This document shows, piece by piece, positions 37,016 to 49,475 of a stretch of 64,000 nt of DNA. Each line of letters begins with the position of its first letter. Within the stretch, counting starts at the first letter, position 1. Below the pieces are notes generated by a model, which was not told where the DNA came from, did no database searches, and saw only the letters and a list, made by a program, of their open reading frames with translations. The position numbers and the translations under genes were made by a program. The DNA comes from Oreohelix idahoensis (lineage: Eukaryota > Mollusca > Gastropoda > Stylommatophora > Oreohelicidae). The stretch covers positions 240,568 to 304,567 of the forward strand of contig JAMPIV010012433.1 in assembly GCA_024509875.1 (NCBI GenBank), in the 5' to 3' direction.

Positions 37016-38982
37016 AAAGGGAAAGACAACAAAAAGCATGGATAACAACAGAAACCATCAATAAGATAAAAGATAGAAAAAACAAGAAAGCAGAGTTAAA
37101 CACAAGCAAAACCAGAAGTTCCAAAGCCAAGGCTCAAGAAGTGTACACAGAAGCAAACAAAGAAGTAAAAAGAAGTATCAAAAGAGACAAGAGGAAGTAT
37201 ATTGAGGAGTTGGCAAGAGAGGCAGAAGATGCTGCAGCCAAAGGAAATATGAGAGAACTGTATAGCAGCACAAAGAAGCTAACAGGGAAATACAAGCAAA
37301 CAAGTTGCCTCATAAAAGATAAGAATGGGAAACTGCTCAGCAATATACAAGAGCAAATGAAGAGGTGGACAGAATATTTTGGGGACCTTCTCAATAGACC
37401 AGCTCCACAAAACCCGCCGGACATCCAGCCAGCAGAAGAAGAGCTACAAATTAACGGTGAAAGACCAACGAAGGAAGAAATAAAGAAAGCCATAAAGCTT
37501 CTAAGAGATGGAAAAGCGTCTGGACCTGATGGCATTCCAGCAGAGGCCATCAAAGCAGATATCGACACGGCTACAGAGATGTTATATAAATTACTTGGTA
37601 AAGTCTGGGAAAAAGAAGAGATACCAGCAGAATGGAAGGAAGGATATCTGGTTAAGTTGCCTAAGAAGGGAAATCTACAAGAGTGCACAAATTATAGAGG
37701 AATAATGTTACTATCAGTGCCAGGAAAGGTATTGAACAGGATTATCCTTGAGAGATTAAAGGAGTCCATAGACAAGAAATTGAGAGATGAACAAGCAGGT
37801 TTTCGACAAAACAGATCATGTACAGACCAGATAGCCACTTTGAGAATAATAGTTGAACAAAGTCTGGAATGGAATTCACCACTATACATCGGATTTGTGG
37901 ACTACGAAAAAGCATTTGACAGTGTGGACAGAGAATCACTTTGGAAATTGATGAGGCATTATGGAGTTCCCCTGAAAATCATTAATTTAATAAAGAAAAC
38001 CTATGAAGACATGACGTGCAGAGTTCTTCATGAAGGACAGCTTACAGAACCATTTGGGATAAGAACAGGAGTGCGACAGGGATGCCTCTTGTCTCCATTT
38101 CTTTTCTTGCTGGCAATAGATTGGGTTATGAGATCATCGACAACACACAACAGAAATGGAATCCAGTGGACTCTGACTAAGCAGTTGGATGATCTGGATT
38201 TTGCTGATGATTTGGCTCTCCTGTCCCATAACCGTAATCAGATGCAGGACAAATTGAAAACACTCGATGAGAGGTCACAGCAATTGGGTCTGAAAATACA
38301 CAGGGAAAAGACAAAAATAATGCGAATAAATGCAGGTAATGAAAACAGGGTTGAACTTGAAGAAACGCCAATACAAGATGTAGAATCATACACATATCTT
38401 GGCAGTAATATAGACAAAGTTGGAGGAACAGACAGCGATATCAAAATAAGAATACAAAAAGCAAGAGGAGCTTTCATTGCATTGGGAAATATATGGAGAT
38501 CAAGAGAAATAGGATCCAACACGAAAATAAGAATCTTCAACTCAAATGTGAAGTCAGTCCTATTGTATGGCTCGGAGACATGGAGAACAACAAAGACAAC
38601 AACCAAAAAGCTACAGACTTTCATAAATGGGTGCTTGCGTAGAATAGAGGGATTAAAATGGTATGACAAGGTTACCAATGTGGAACTGATGACAAGAACT
38701 GGACAAGTGCCAGTGGAACAAGAGATGAGAAGAAGACGATGGCGATGGATAGGACACACACTGAGGAAACCTGTTGATAGCATTACAAGGCAGTCCTTGT
38801 TCTGGAACCCCCAGGGCAAGAGAGGCAGAGGAAGACCAAGAAGTACATGGAGAAGAGAGTTGGAAACAGAGGTGAAAATGATGAGGAGAACATGGAAAGA
38901 ACTTGAGATGATGGCACGTGACAGGAGGACTTGGCATGTGTTTGTTGAAGGCCTATGCTCCTTTGGGAGTGGAGGGTTATGA
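37016..38982 (+). CDS. LINE family B copy 2, reverse transcriptase ORF (5' truncated)
   Basis: Uninterrupted for about 655 codons. It begins in the linker between endonuclease and RT (KAWITTETINKIKDRKNKK), followed by a basic helix-rich stretch, the RT core with GFRQNRSCTDQIATLR, YEKAFDSVDRESLWKL, TGVRQGCLLSPFLF and the catalytic FADD (about 38204), then the thumb and a C-terminal domain with GSETWRTTKTTTKKLQTFI and RRRWRWIGHTLRKP. It ends FGSGGL before (GAAT)n. The endonuclease is missing, so this is a typical dead-on-arrival insertion but with no later damage. Closest in style to RTE-like or related APE-type LINEs often annotated as craniofacial development protein 2 or endonuclease-reverse transcriptase. 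Confidence 0.93.
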
Positions 38983-38994
38983 ATGAATGAATGA

Positions 38995-39300
38995 AGGACA
39001 TCTTTTGATAACATTACATGACAGTTCTTGTTTTGGAACTGTCCAGCTAAGAGATTTAGAGGGAGACCAATTAAAAAAAAAGAAAAAAAAAACGTACATG
39101 TGTATATATATATATACACACACGGAGGAACGAACTGGAGGCAGCCATGCAATTGATGAAGAATATATGAAATTGATGAAGAATATATGAAATTGATGAA
39201 GAATATATGAAACTGATGAAGAATATATGAAATTGATGAAGAATATATGAAATTACCTGGAACTGATGTCACAGGACAGGAAGGCTTTGCATGAATTACA
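38995..39300 (+). pseudogene. LINE B-related 3' fragment with 20-bp array
   Basis: GATAACATTACATGACAGTT and GTTTTGGAACTGTCCAGC align with the tail of copy 2 (ITRQSLFWN...KRxRGRP). Further on, GAACTGATGTCACAGGACAG matches the ELEMMARDRR segment. Between them a 20-bp unit, AATTGATGAAGAATATATGA, is repeated about five to six times (39150-39254). Confidence 0.8.
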
Positions 39301-40590
39301 GGTCTGTATTCTTTTATTTAATATCCTCGCGGACAGATGTGTTTGGGAAACTGAATTTTTGCGGTTTTCAGATGTCGCCCAAATCGCGTTCGAAATCGCT
39401 TAAATAACCATATCGCCCAAAATACATTAGAAAATAACCCAGTCGGCAAAAATGTCAGAAAGGGCCCAAATTGTTTCTGGAAGGTAGCCCAAAGAAACGT
39501 TCGATTTTCAGAATATTTCGGTTTTCAGAATCTTTCGGTTTTCGGGTGGCAAAAAGAAGGATATAGACCTGTAATTGGAAGCCTAGACTTCTTAGATATC
39601 TGAAAGGTAATGATGATGATCTTTGTATTTTTTAATTATCAAATATTAATTTATTGTCAAATGTTATTTACCTTATTATTCACTATATTTCATGTGTTAG
39701 ATAACACTGGTTGGTTTTGGTTGTTCGTCCATCACAGGTGATGAAGACTAGATAACACTACGAATAAAATTAGGACGAATAACAAGGATAAAACAAAGAG
39801 TGAAACTTAAAAATATAAAGAAAAAAGAAATTTGTTAATAGACCCAAAAGAGCTACAAATTGTGAATTTCAGAGAGACCGTCATGAATTAAAACGAATAA
39901 ACATTGACCACGTGTGTAAATTAATGAGCTCTGAAAGCTGAAGAAGAAAAAGATAAACTTAAGTATTAAAAAAATGAGTAAAATTAATGATAGAACAAAC
40001 AATAAAACTAAACATAAAAAGCAAATAATTAAATTGTTAAAAATTAAAGAAAATAGAAGGAATCAAAAAGAAAAAAAAATTACCCACATCAGAATCTCTT
40101 TATACAACGATCCGGTGAAAGGGAAGATTAATTACCATAACGAGGCTAAGATGACCTACGTATGATAGAAATTAGGTTACGGAAGCCAGAGAAATGAAGA
40201 AATCGATATCTTTCTCCCTATTTTCAAATGACACCGATTTCTCCAAAACTGAACGATTTGTGCTTGAGTGTTTTGTAGCAGTGACATAGACAACACTTTT
40301 CTGCTTTCTCTTTTGGCACTACTTCAGGAGAGTGGATTTGCCACTGCAGCTACCTTGCCCTCAACCTCCTTTGCAGGAAACCTGCGCCAAAAATCTTCCT
40401 GTGGCTATGCAACAGCGGTTTCTATAGCAAGGTTTGTTTTAAATGAAGAAGTTACAGTCCCACTCAAAACTTCACATTAATTCCCTTTCACCAGATACCT
40501 GGGAGATCAAAGTCTCGTTTCTTTTTTATCTTCTCGGAAACTTCCAAAATTAGATGACGTAGTTTACCTCTTATTTTTCACTGTTAGCAT
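39301..40590 (-). other. NCKX intron, A-rich, no gene
   Basis: Contains a set of near-repeated phrases (ATCGCCCAAA, TTTCGGTTTTCAGAAT) at 39370-39545 and Lys/Asn-coding A-rich DNA. No supported feature. Confidence 0.4.
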
Positions 40591-40597
40591 TTGGGAG

Positions 40598-40961
40598 CCG
40601 CGCTGGTGTAATGGTTACCACACTGCGCTGGCGATCGGGTGATCCAGGTTCAAGCACGGGCGAGACCATTTGAAGAAGTATCGTCGACCGAGACTTGTAC
40701 TGGATTAATTCGAGCCCTAGCAAAGACATTTGAAGAAATGTCGTCTACCAGGGACTGGAATAACCTGCAACGGCACCTGAGCCGACCCAGCTGTAATGGT
40801 ACCCTCCGAAGACGGCGAGTATCTGCCTGAATGGTGAGTGGACACCTGTCATTCTACAGGGATAAAAGGGATACTCACTTAAAAATTCAGTCTCAGGTTA
40901 AATATAGTAACCGGAGATTCTCGCCTCGAGTAATAGCGGGCGTACGCTAAAAAAAAAAAAA
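40598..40961 (+). mobile_element. tRNA-derived SINE with internal duplication (family S1)
   Basis: Head with A box TGGTGTAATGGTTACCA and B box GATCCAGGTTCAAGC, a body in which ATTTGAAGAAGT.TCGTC occurs twice about 61 bp apart (40669 and 40730), a core CCCAGCTGTAATGG.TACC, and an A12 tail. A second copy lies inverted at 42790-43100. Confidence 0.85.
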
Positions 40962-41040
40962 CTGTTATCATTTTGGCTCGTTACGGAGCAATGAACAACC
41001 ACTGTAGCTGATCATGTCTTTACTGTTTTATTATTTTATC

Positions 41041-41282
41041 TTAGATCCAATCGGCTAAGCGGTTAGTACGCAAGCCATCAGTGGCAAATGTTCCAGAGTC
41101 GAAACCCTGGCAGTGTCACGCTCCATTTTACCCAGCAGTAAATGAATACTTTACTCTGCTCATGAGCTAGGGGGTGGCAAAAGCAGCGAGGAAGGAACCA
41201 GCCATCCCGCTTCACAAAGCTGGACCTGGTATGGTGACATCTCTAACATGTTACTCCCTTACAGCAGTTCGTGCTATGGAAC
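41041..41282 (+). mobile_element. tRNA-derived SINE (another head, shared core)
   Basis: tRNA-like head (TCGGCTAAGCGGTTAGTACG for the A box, AGAGTCGAAACCCTGG for the B box) followed by ACCCAGCAGTAAATGAATAC and GCTCATGAGCTAGGGG.. then GGAACCAGCCATCC. The core is related to the SINEs at 11028 and 25690. Confidence 0.7.
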
Positions 41283-41748
41283 CACGTTTACTTCTTTTTT
41301 TTTTTTTTTTTTTACCTCTCATCTACAACAGGTAAGACTAAGTTAGGCCAAGCGAATAATGATCAGAGTGGCACGGTATTATAATTATCTCGATCGAAGA
41401 ATTTGTCTGCTTCAAGGTAGATAATTGTTACTAAATATAGAATTCTTCCGCTGTCGAGGTAGCGCTAATGGGTCTCAAATAACAAGCACTATTTTTTTAC
41501 CGGTTACTAGGGAACGACTGATTGTCGATAAAATACGATCAGTGTTTATACCTGGATACATAACTAGATAGAGAGATAGGCAGTTAGGCATACACATAGA
41601 CCTATGGGTAAACAGACAAACTAAGAGACCGACCGAAAGGGTGGCAGACTGACAGATAGGCAGGCAGACAGACAGACTGACAGACAGACAAACTGATAGA
41701 TCGACTACTGGCCGAAAGACACAAGCAGGCAGGCAGTCAGACAGGCAG

Positions 41749-41868
<120 letters not shown>

Positions 41869-42019
41869 CAAAGAGAATCTCTTACATAGAATGTGTACTG
41901 TAGTTATACAATCTAAATATGTGTATTTTCTGTACATTTGATCTGCCTCACATGTGTTATTACGAGCCCTAATGCAAGTACAAATTCAGTAAACCTACAG
42001 TAAATACAATCACTAATGA

Positions 42020-42690
42020 AAACTGATGGAAAGAACCAGACAAACACCGGAGATAAGATACTAGATGTACGAAGAAGACGCTATCGTGGGATAGGACATA
42101 CAACGAAAACAAGCTGATGGCATAATAAAGAGGTATGTAGTCTTGAATTGGCCTATAGATTCAAATAATAACAACCGATGGAAATTGTATCTCAGAAGTG
42201 AAGAGCAGAATAGCCCAAGCACAAAAAACAGCATTCTATAAAACGAAGAGTACTTTGTGCAACAATTTTTTGTCAGTGGAAGAAACAGAGTTCTTCAGTG
42301 TTATATAGAACCAATCCTGACATAAGTGAGTGAGTCATGGACAATTAGTAAACAAGTAGGGAAGACATTAGAGGCCACAGAAGAATGTTAAAGATGCCAT
42401 GGACAGCCAAAAGGAGTAATGAGGATGTCCTGAAAGAGGCCAATGCGCAAAGGAAATTTATTTCACAAGTTAGAAGGAAGCAATCCACTTTTTTGGGCAT
42501 GTTATGAGAAGATAAAAGCTGGAATATATCGTAACAACAGGTAAGATTGAAGGGGGAAAAAAAAGATATTAGACGACAAAGAGAGCAAATACTAGACAAT
42601 CGGACAGAAGTCAACAAGAGAATTAATAAATTGTACTGGAGACAGAAAGTTGTGGAGAGACATGATCTCCTACGCCACTAGACATGGTAC
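42020..42690 (+). pseudogene. LINE tail fragments (families B-like and C)
   Basis: 42020-42160 codes a scrap resembling the RRRRYRGIGHT segment of a LINE tail. 42330-42690 resembles another LINE C terminus (ESWTISKQVGKTLEAT..., then HVMRR-like text, then a TEVNKRI segment and an ELWRDMI-like end). Many stops; long decayed. Confidence 0.6.
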
Positions 42691-42789
42691 TTGAAGAAGT
42701 CTTGAATTCCCAATGTGAGAGAAATAACAGCAGACACCCATAAAAATCTCAGACCTAAGGGTCTTTTGTGTTTGGATATGCGCCCTAAT

Positions 42790-43105
42790 ATATTTTTTTT
42801 TGTTTCGTACGCCCGCTAATACTCTAGGCGAAATCTCAGGTTATTATTAATGTCTAACCTGACATTGATTTTACGTGAGTATCCCTTTTCTTGTACAGAG
42901 ACAGGTGTTCCTCGCCATTCAGGCAGATACTCGCCGATTTCGGAGGTACCCATTAGAGCTGGGTCGGCTCAGGAGCCGCCAATCCCTGGTCGACGACACT
43001 CCTTCAAATGTCCTCGCCAGGTCTCGAGTTAATCCAGTCCAATTCCCGATCGACGAAAAATCCTCAAATGCCGTCGCCCGGGTTTGATCCTGAACGCACT
43101 AATAT
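42790..43105 (-). mobile_element. tRNA-derived SINE family S1, inverted copy
   Basis: On the minus strand it shares the duplicated ATTTGAAG.A.T.TCGTCGACC segments, the CCCAGCTCTAATGGGTACC core, GGCGAGTATCTGCCTGAATGG and the 3' end GCGGGCGTACG plus A-run with the copy at 40598. Its tRNA head is diverged. Confidence 0.83.
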
Positions 43106-43181
43106 AACCGACTAGATTGAACGGGACGCGTCTCGCCAAAACGAGTCAAAATTTTATTGAAATAAAAAAAAGCAGGACCCC

Positions 43182-43184
43182 ACC

Positions 43185-43215
<31 letters not shown>

Positions 43216-43220
43216 AAATA
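43182..43220. repeat. C-homopolymer next to A-homopolymer
   Basis: About 23 C residues followed by about 12 A. A run like this is also a likely place for assembly error. Confidence 0.9.
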
Positions 43221-43818
43221 AAAAAAATTGAGAAGATAGCTGGAGACATGTGTAAAGGATAAAGAAGACATCGAGACAAGACATAGAACGAGTTGTACAG
43301 GACAGAATGGCTCAGCATCATTCATCATTTTATCAAGGACTTGTGCTCCAGAGAGACCTACCAGGTATTGTTTGATGATTGATCATCATCATCAGCTACC
43401 ATCTCCACAACTAAGGTCAGCTTCAGTGGGATATATGACGTCTTTAGTCTCTTGTTTTGATGGTGCACTCTGATCCCTGTCTTGATGTTATCGTCCCAAG
43501 TATAGATCTGTCTTCCTCTCGCATGTTTGCCTTTCACACTACCTACAATTATGCTCTACAGCAAGGTGTTATGTCTTTTTATATGGGCTAGATATTTAGA
43601 TATCTAATTTTGATCTTCATTAATTTTCGTTTCATTTCTAAATTTTCTAGGACCTCTTTATTTGTTTCGTTATCTGTCTATAAGATGCGCCCCATTGATA
43701 ATACTCATATGTTACGTGACAAATAATTGAGTAAACTCAGAATAGAAGACAATGACACCAGTCGTCACAAAGACATTTAGGTCATTGATCTCGTGTTCAC
43801 GAAAGCGCATGAATTTAA

Positions 43819-43895
43819 GTAGCCCCCTTCAGTTATAACTGACTTTAGGAAAACGCCTCTGAAGTGATAGCTTTCAGCTGCTTTCATGTTATAAT
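43819..43895 (-). pseudogene. LINE family A 3'-terminal scrap
   Basis: AGCCCCCTTCAGTTATAACTGAC matches the inverted 3' end of family A with later divergence. Confidence 0.75.
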
Positions 43896-43916
43896 ATATT
43901 TCATTATACTTTGTCC

Positions 43917-44715
43917 ATTCGGCTGGCAAGCTCATGGTGTACAACAGCTTGACACAGAAACCATCGCTGCTAGAGCATGGGACTGCTTGGTGCAGGCTTC
44001 CTGCAAGGGGGACCAGCAGCAGTGGTGCTTCCATACTCTGTAAAGAGTGCAAACGAAACCATTGGCGGATCCAAGGTCGTGGCGACGGGGCAATCGCCTA
44101 TCCCTTGAGATTTTGAAAAGCTATATTTCCTATCATCCCTACTTGGGACTTTAATGTAAGTAATGGGACGAATTAAAACATGTCGGGTACAGGACAGTGG
44201 GAAGTACCCTAAAGGTTACTAACGTAGGTTGCAAGTAATTATACGCGGCGGGACAATGAAAGACAATAAAGGGAACCGCCATACAACAATGAGACAAAAG
44301 CCGGCTCCAGACAGGTGACACAAGGGAACTTAACTCTGGCCGCAAAAACAGGATTTTGTGACAAGAAGCGGATAATTTCTGTATGGGGTGGCCAATCCAA
44401 ATAAAAAAGTGTTATGCTATATAATATAAAATATGTATGAATTTTTATAAAATTGTTGTCTCTTGTAGTTTTACCTTACTTTTAAGTAATTATGTTATAA
44501 ATAACTATATTTAAAAAAATTAATAAAAATGTTTTTGAGTTACTGTGTAATGAAACTATCAAGGTGTCACATTTTATTTTCAATTTTTGTTTGTTTGTTT
44601 GTTTTGTTTTTTTTAATTTTCTAGAAATATGTGTGAATAAGGAGCAGTTGGGGGATTATCATTATGATGTATCCTTGGATAAGTCCTAGATCCGCCAGTG
44701 AACGAAACTGATGAT
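43917..44715 (+). repeat. Dispersed repeat D (probable LINE 3' UTR), split by a hAT
   Basis: GAGCATGGGACTGCTTGG..GGCTTCCTGCAAG..CAGTGGTG.C...CATACT and GTGCAAACGAAAC match 51781-51880. In that copy the text runs on to TGATGATGAT; here that continuation appears only after the 641-bp insertion, at 44709. Confidence 0.75.
44060..44700. mobile_element. Non-autonomous hAT element (641 bp)
   Basis: Inverted ends CATTGGCGGATCCAAGG and CACTGGCGGATCTAGG, flanked by a perfect 8-bp duplication AACGAAAC (44052-44059 and 44701-44708). No coding capacity. The paralogous empty site at 51870 confirms the boundaries. Confidence 0.92.
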
Positions 44716-45293
44716 GCTTATAATTTAGAACAATATTTCTCAACTACTGCCTACCCCTCCCCCCTCCCAAATGGGGGGGGGGGGGCTTGTTTTGTTTCCA
44801 GGGGAGGTATATAAAGGTAACAGGAAATTACAATGGTGGGTGTCCCAGTGGGCGAAGAGGCATTACGAACTAAGCACATAATCAGCTCGAATTTAAACTG
44901 CCATTTTTGTTGTTGTAAGGACGCCGATTGCCAGGTGCCACACATGCAGTCTGCCGAAGTAAGTGGGGCCACACGTCTGGTTGTGGAAAGGGTATTAGGG
45001 TTAATCATTTATTCTGAACCTTTCTAAAAAGTGCCGTCTGTCAAAATAGCTCGGAAATAAGCGTGTTGCATTCTGCAAAGTGATTTGTTTGCTTTTACTG
45101 CATATTTTATTGCTAGCCTTATTTTACGCATGAAAAGTTGTTTTTAATGATGTATTGTAGCCAGCAAGTTAACTTTGTTGTCGGAATGTGTAATTTCCAA
45201 CATAAAATTTATAAAAATAGAATGTTTGGCGTCCCGTTTAACGTGTGTCTGGGACACCTTATTAAATAACTTAAATACCAGAACTATTAGATA
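44716..45293. other. Unassigned DNA with possible hAT edge
   Basis: CAATATTTCTCAACTACTG at 44731 resembles hAT termini, followed by C-rich and G-rich runs (44757-44786). No opposite end was found. No gene supported. Confidence 0.35.
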
Positions 45294-48200
45294 CAGTCAA
45301 TCCTCGCTATTCGAGGGGGTTAGGTTGCTTGAAACCACCGCGAATACGGAATCCGTGAATACGGAACCATTCATTCTATAGGGAAAAGGAGGTTAGGTCC
45401 CAGCGGGACACTGTTCGCCATACACTATTGCTACTGACCACCATAAACTCATTATTTCGTGCACCTTTCTTGTAAAAAAAATATCGTATTTATGATTCTT
45501 TTCATTATATAAAAGTGTTTTATACGCTGTTTTATTTGTAATTGTACAGTATTGTCGTACGGTAGGTAAAGTATTTTATTGGGCCGTTCTAAGTAAAGAG
45601 TGAATGTTGACAGATATACGAGAATGTATAGAAAATAGATTTCACAGGTGGTAGGTTGAGGGAAAGATATGTCTCTCAAGTGAGTAAGTTTCTCTCCTCC
45701 AGCCTATCCGTACAACTGTGCTTTGTTTACAAGACAGTCTTTGCCACCTTATCTAAAATAAGACAAGTTACACTACACACACCAACGGGCTGATCACCCG
45801 TTTGCCAGTCACTTTGATTACGGAAAAAACAGCAAACGGATTGATTTGTCGTTGCCCTAAAGACGCCATTAGGCGTGATGGGAACAACGGCAAAGAAAAT
45901 CTATTCGCTGTTGCCCTTAAGACGCCACTAGGCGTAATGGCCACTGACTGCTTTGCCGGTCGTTGGCTAAGGACGGAAGAAGAGAAGACACTACACACAC
46001 AACACTATGAGACAACAAGACACATACACGTGAAAAAACTAAGGATAAATGGGTATGGGTCTGACCAAAACACAAAGTTAAATTTCTTTGTTCTTTATTA
46101 TCATTAAACTTGTCACAACATCAAATACCCAAAAGATATCGAGAAATAATTTAAATATAGAGGAAATAAAGAAGAATGGTGCGCCTTCACCGTGTGGAGA
46201 AAACCCCAAAAAAATTTAACCCAAAGGTTGAAGGTTAGCACTTGGTTACAGAATACAAAATCGTGGTACAATATATGACCAAGTAAAGTAAACAAAATCA
46301 GACAACCAAATTAATAGATATTTCCCCGCACAAACAAAATCATCACACACTCTTTCCCTCAGTGGCCACCTCTCACTCTTTTACCTATGGTCTTTTAACC
46401 GTGGGTCTGTGGTATCCCTTGATAACAGAATATTCCTTGAACATAATCCCTATTTCACTGTGATTAATATACTACTCCAGCTGTCGAGGATACAAATTGG
46501 CACCAGTTCATCCCTTACCCCCCCCCCCCCAAAAAAAAACAACTAATGAGGTGAACACTAAATCTGGTATTTTCCTCGATTAATCCTGGTAGCGATATGA
46601 ATCTTAAAGGTTACCGTCACTGTTCTAACCTATCACTGTTCCTCCAATGGGGTGCACAGGAGAATATAAGTCTAGACACAGGAACTACAACTGAATAAAC
46701 TTCGTTGCGACAACGCTTGCAGTGTATGGGCTTCCGGGGAAAAACAGGCTTGTTTCTAGCTCGATCTGGAACTTCTATCTGGATACAGTCTTCATTACAA
46801 ATAGGCAAATAGCGTGAGAATCCTTGGTGTTTATCCTTTAAGAGAGGAGGATACTTCTAGTATCTGGATAAATCCGGTTGCTCCAAATGTTAAAAATGAT
46901 GATGATGGATTTTTATATCGGCCGCCTCTTTGCCAGAGTGCCGGTCCTGCACAGTGTAAAAAATAGGTACTCCACTTGAATACAACTGTCAGTTGTCGGG
47001 GAAAAATAATGATGTTATCAGGTGTACACTGATATACAGATGTAGGGCTGATAAAATAATATCCTGCATTTTGTAAGTCCAGTAGTTATAATTTATAGTC
47101 AAACAATATCATCGGGCTAGTACACGCTTATAAATGAAACAGAAAAAAGACCGCTGGTAATCCACTTGGGGATCAGGTCTGCGAAAAATACACGAAAACA
47201 TGTGTGGAATATATATATATATACGGACGGGGAAAAGACAATCTCTCATCCGCTCTGTCAATCCTGACGAATTTAAAAGATACACGGTGTTTTTCCTGTG
47301 CCAACACTCACAGACGTCGCTGGCTGCTGATTTGGTTCGGACCGAGTCGATGATGACTCGCCCGCCCCCGTCTCGCGGCTGGCGGTCACTCGCACAGAGT
47401 GTTATATATTATTTCTCACAATACGCAACACGTACAACATAATCACTTATTATTTAGTTCGCTATTAAATTGTCGGTGTCTGTTACTTCGTCGTATGGCA
47501 TTTAAAAAAGTAATAACAGAAATTACAAACGAATTATAAACATTTATTCTTTTCTCCCACTGTCAGACGTCTAACGCATTTAAGTCCGGTCTGGTTAACA
47601 GTTGTGTTTATCTCTCTCTTTCCTGGAGAGTTAAGTGCCGCGTCCGTCTACACTGTAAACATAATTATGGTCTCGTTTCAGTTATGAAGCGGTCTGGTGG
47701 CGTGGTCTAACATTTTAATTGGATATCTGGTTATGAAAATCGCTACGCGTTATTTTATTTAATTCGCCTTACTAGCAAGAAAAATCTAAGTGAAGTAAAA
47801 GTGTTTAACTTTAAATGGCTATCACCGTGAAATACTTCTAATACTTAGAACTATTTTCCTCTTACCATAAAATCCAGAATGAAATCTCCACAAATCACTT
47901 ATAAACAATATCCAAAAGAAATAGTTTTATGACTGCGCGCTAGACTCTTCTGACTGACGACTGATGGCAGGGTTATAGAAACAGCAGTATAAATATCATA
48001 GATTCCTCTTGATCTCTAATGGCGTTATTTTGCACTCCTGTGTGGGACAACAATTCAGGAGCTAGAGTTTTCCAGATGAAAAGCTTTACGTTTCGGTCTT
48101 CCAGAGTTTCTCGTCTGGCGCTTTGACCGACATCAAAATACTTTTGTTCTCCTAGCGGGTTTCCCTTAGAATGCCCGTGTTCCAAGATCAAAGGATACTA

Positions 48201-49107
48201 TGGGATTCTAGATTTTCCTTGAGTGAACTTCAAAGGGTCTGTTCTGTCTCTCTCAAGTGCTGTCATTCTGTCAAGTATTATATGATTGACAGATGAGCTC
48301 GCGTGAGTGGAACGAAGTATAACCATGGCGAGATCTGTTTCCTGTTATGACTGACAGGTCACGAAGATTTGTAAACAATGCGTTGGCCAGTGTTTAAAGA
48401 AAAGAGGGCGGGGACAAAAGGGTAAGCTGCAGACAGACAGGACAGGTAGTTTTAATGCATGTTTAGCTAGCAAATCAGACAGCAGCTATTAAGTTGCGAT
48501 AGGCTGTTAGATCACTGTAGACGTCACAAGTATGTACAATCGTTTGGTGTAACAATACTCACTCACTAAACCATTCACTCACACTGTCATTGCTCATTTA
48601 CACATCCACACGCAAACACACACACACATAAACAGAAACACACACATTTTTACAAAATCCTTGGAAAACAAACATTGAAAACATTTACACAGAACATTTA
48701 AAATAATTAAGAAATAAAGAACATTTCATACAGAAATCCCAGAAAGAAGTTTATCCAACACACGTACTTTATCACTGAGGCTCATCACAGCCTTCTTGCG
48801 CTTATTCACACTCGCCAACACATTTGCACTACGCTTGGATGCCATTATTAATTCAAAAAATAATCAAAAACAGCATAAAACTGCAAAAATGTGGATGAAA
48901 TGATACTCGACAAAGACACGTGTAAACACAGCGAAAGCTCCGAGAACAAGGAGCCCGCCTCTCCTTGCGGCACGGTAGGCATCTCGAAATTTTTTGTCAA
49001 CTGTGCATGGCCGCGAAATGTCCGCAAATGGAAAAAGAAAAAAAACGCTTTATCTCCCGCGAATGAGCGAATCCGCGAATGTGAAACATGCGAATAGCGT
49101 ATAACTG
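45294..49107. mobile_element. Tigger/pogo-type element, interrupted
   Basis: Left end CAGTCAATCCTCGCTATTCG and right end (inverted) CAGTTATACGCTATTCGCAT, each followed by CGCGAAT/GCGGATTCG-like text typical of Tigger termini. TA lies on both sides (45292-45293 and 49108-49109). No transposase is recognisable; the middle is filled by LTR-like DNA, so the original was probably a short MITE or a gutted copy. Confidence 0.65.
45770..48555 (-). mobile_element. LTR-like insertion inside the Tigger element (unresolved)
   Basis: On the minus strand a possible LTR runs from TGTTACACCAAACG (48555) to TTTTTAACA (about 46889), followed by TTTGGAGCAACCGG, which could be a primer-binding site. The stretch below 46.9 kb would be leader. 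Neither a second LTR nor a target duplication was found. No gag or pol motif is visible. Within it, AAGACGCCA.TAGGCGT occurs twice (45860 and 45920). Confidence 0.4.
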
Positions 49108-49475
49108 TATATACATTTTTTAAAAGTAAAATAGTTGAGCCTCATGTATGTCCCGGGGGCTTCTAAAGTAGGGTTCCCATTCGTCCCGTTTTTCCCGGGA
49201 CAGTCCCGTTTTTTATAAAATGTCCCGGTGTCCCGAATTTATTCCAAATGTCCCGCTTTTTAAGGGTCCTTCCTGAAAAGAAAAATCTTTGGGTAACGGA
49301 TTTTATTCCGTGTTTTAGTAGTGTTACTTTATCAATTTCCGGTTACAGTGGACCCTCGGTTTGAATCTCGAACAAAAATTCGAGAGTCGACCAAAACAGT
49401 GATCATTTTGCGAATTCACCAATATAGAATATAAAACTGTTTTGGGTAACAGCAAGACAAGATGGCTCTCTCTCT

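Noticed and set aside
40598..40672. Functional tRNA gene
   Set aside because: A and B boxes are present but no acceptor stem closes, and the sequence continues into a SINE body with an A tail. The same holds at 25.8 kb and 41.05 kb.
43099..43328. Gly-rich protein on the minus strand
   Set aside because: Produced by the poly-C/poly-A run at 43182.
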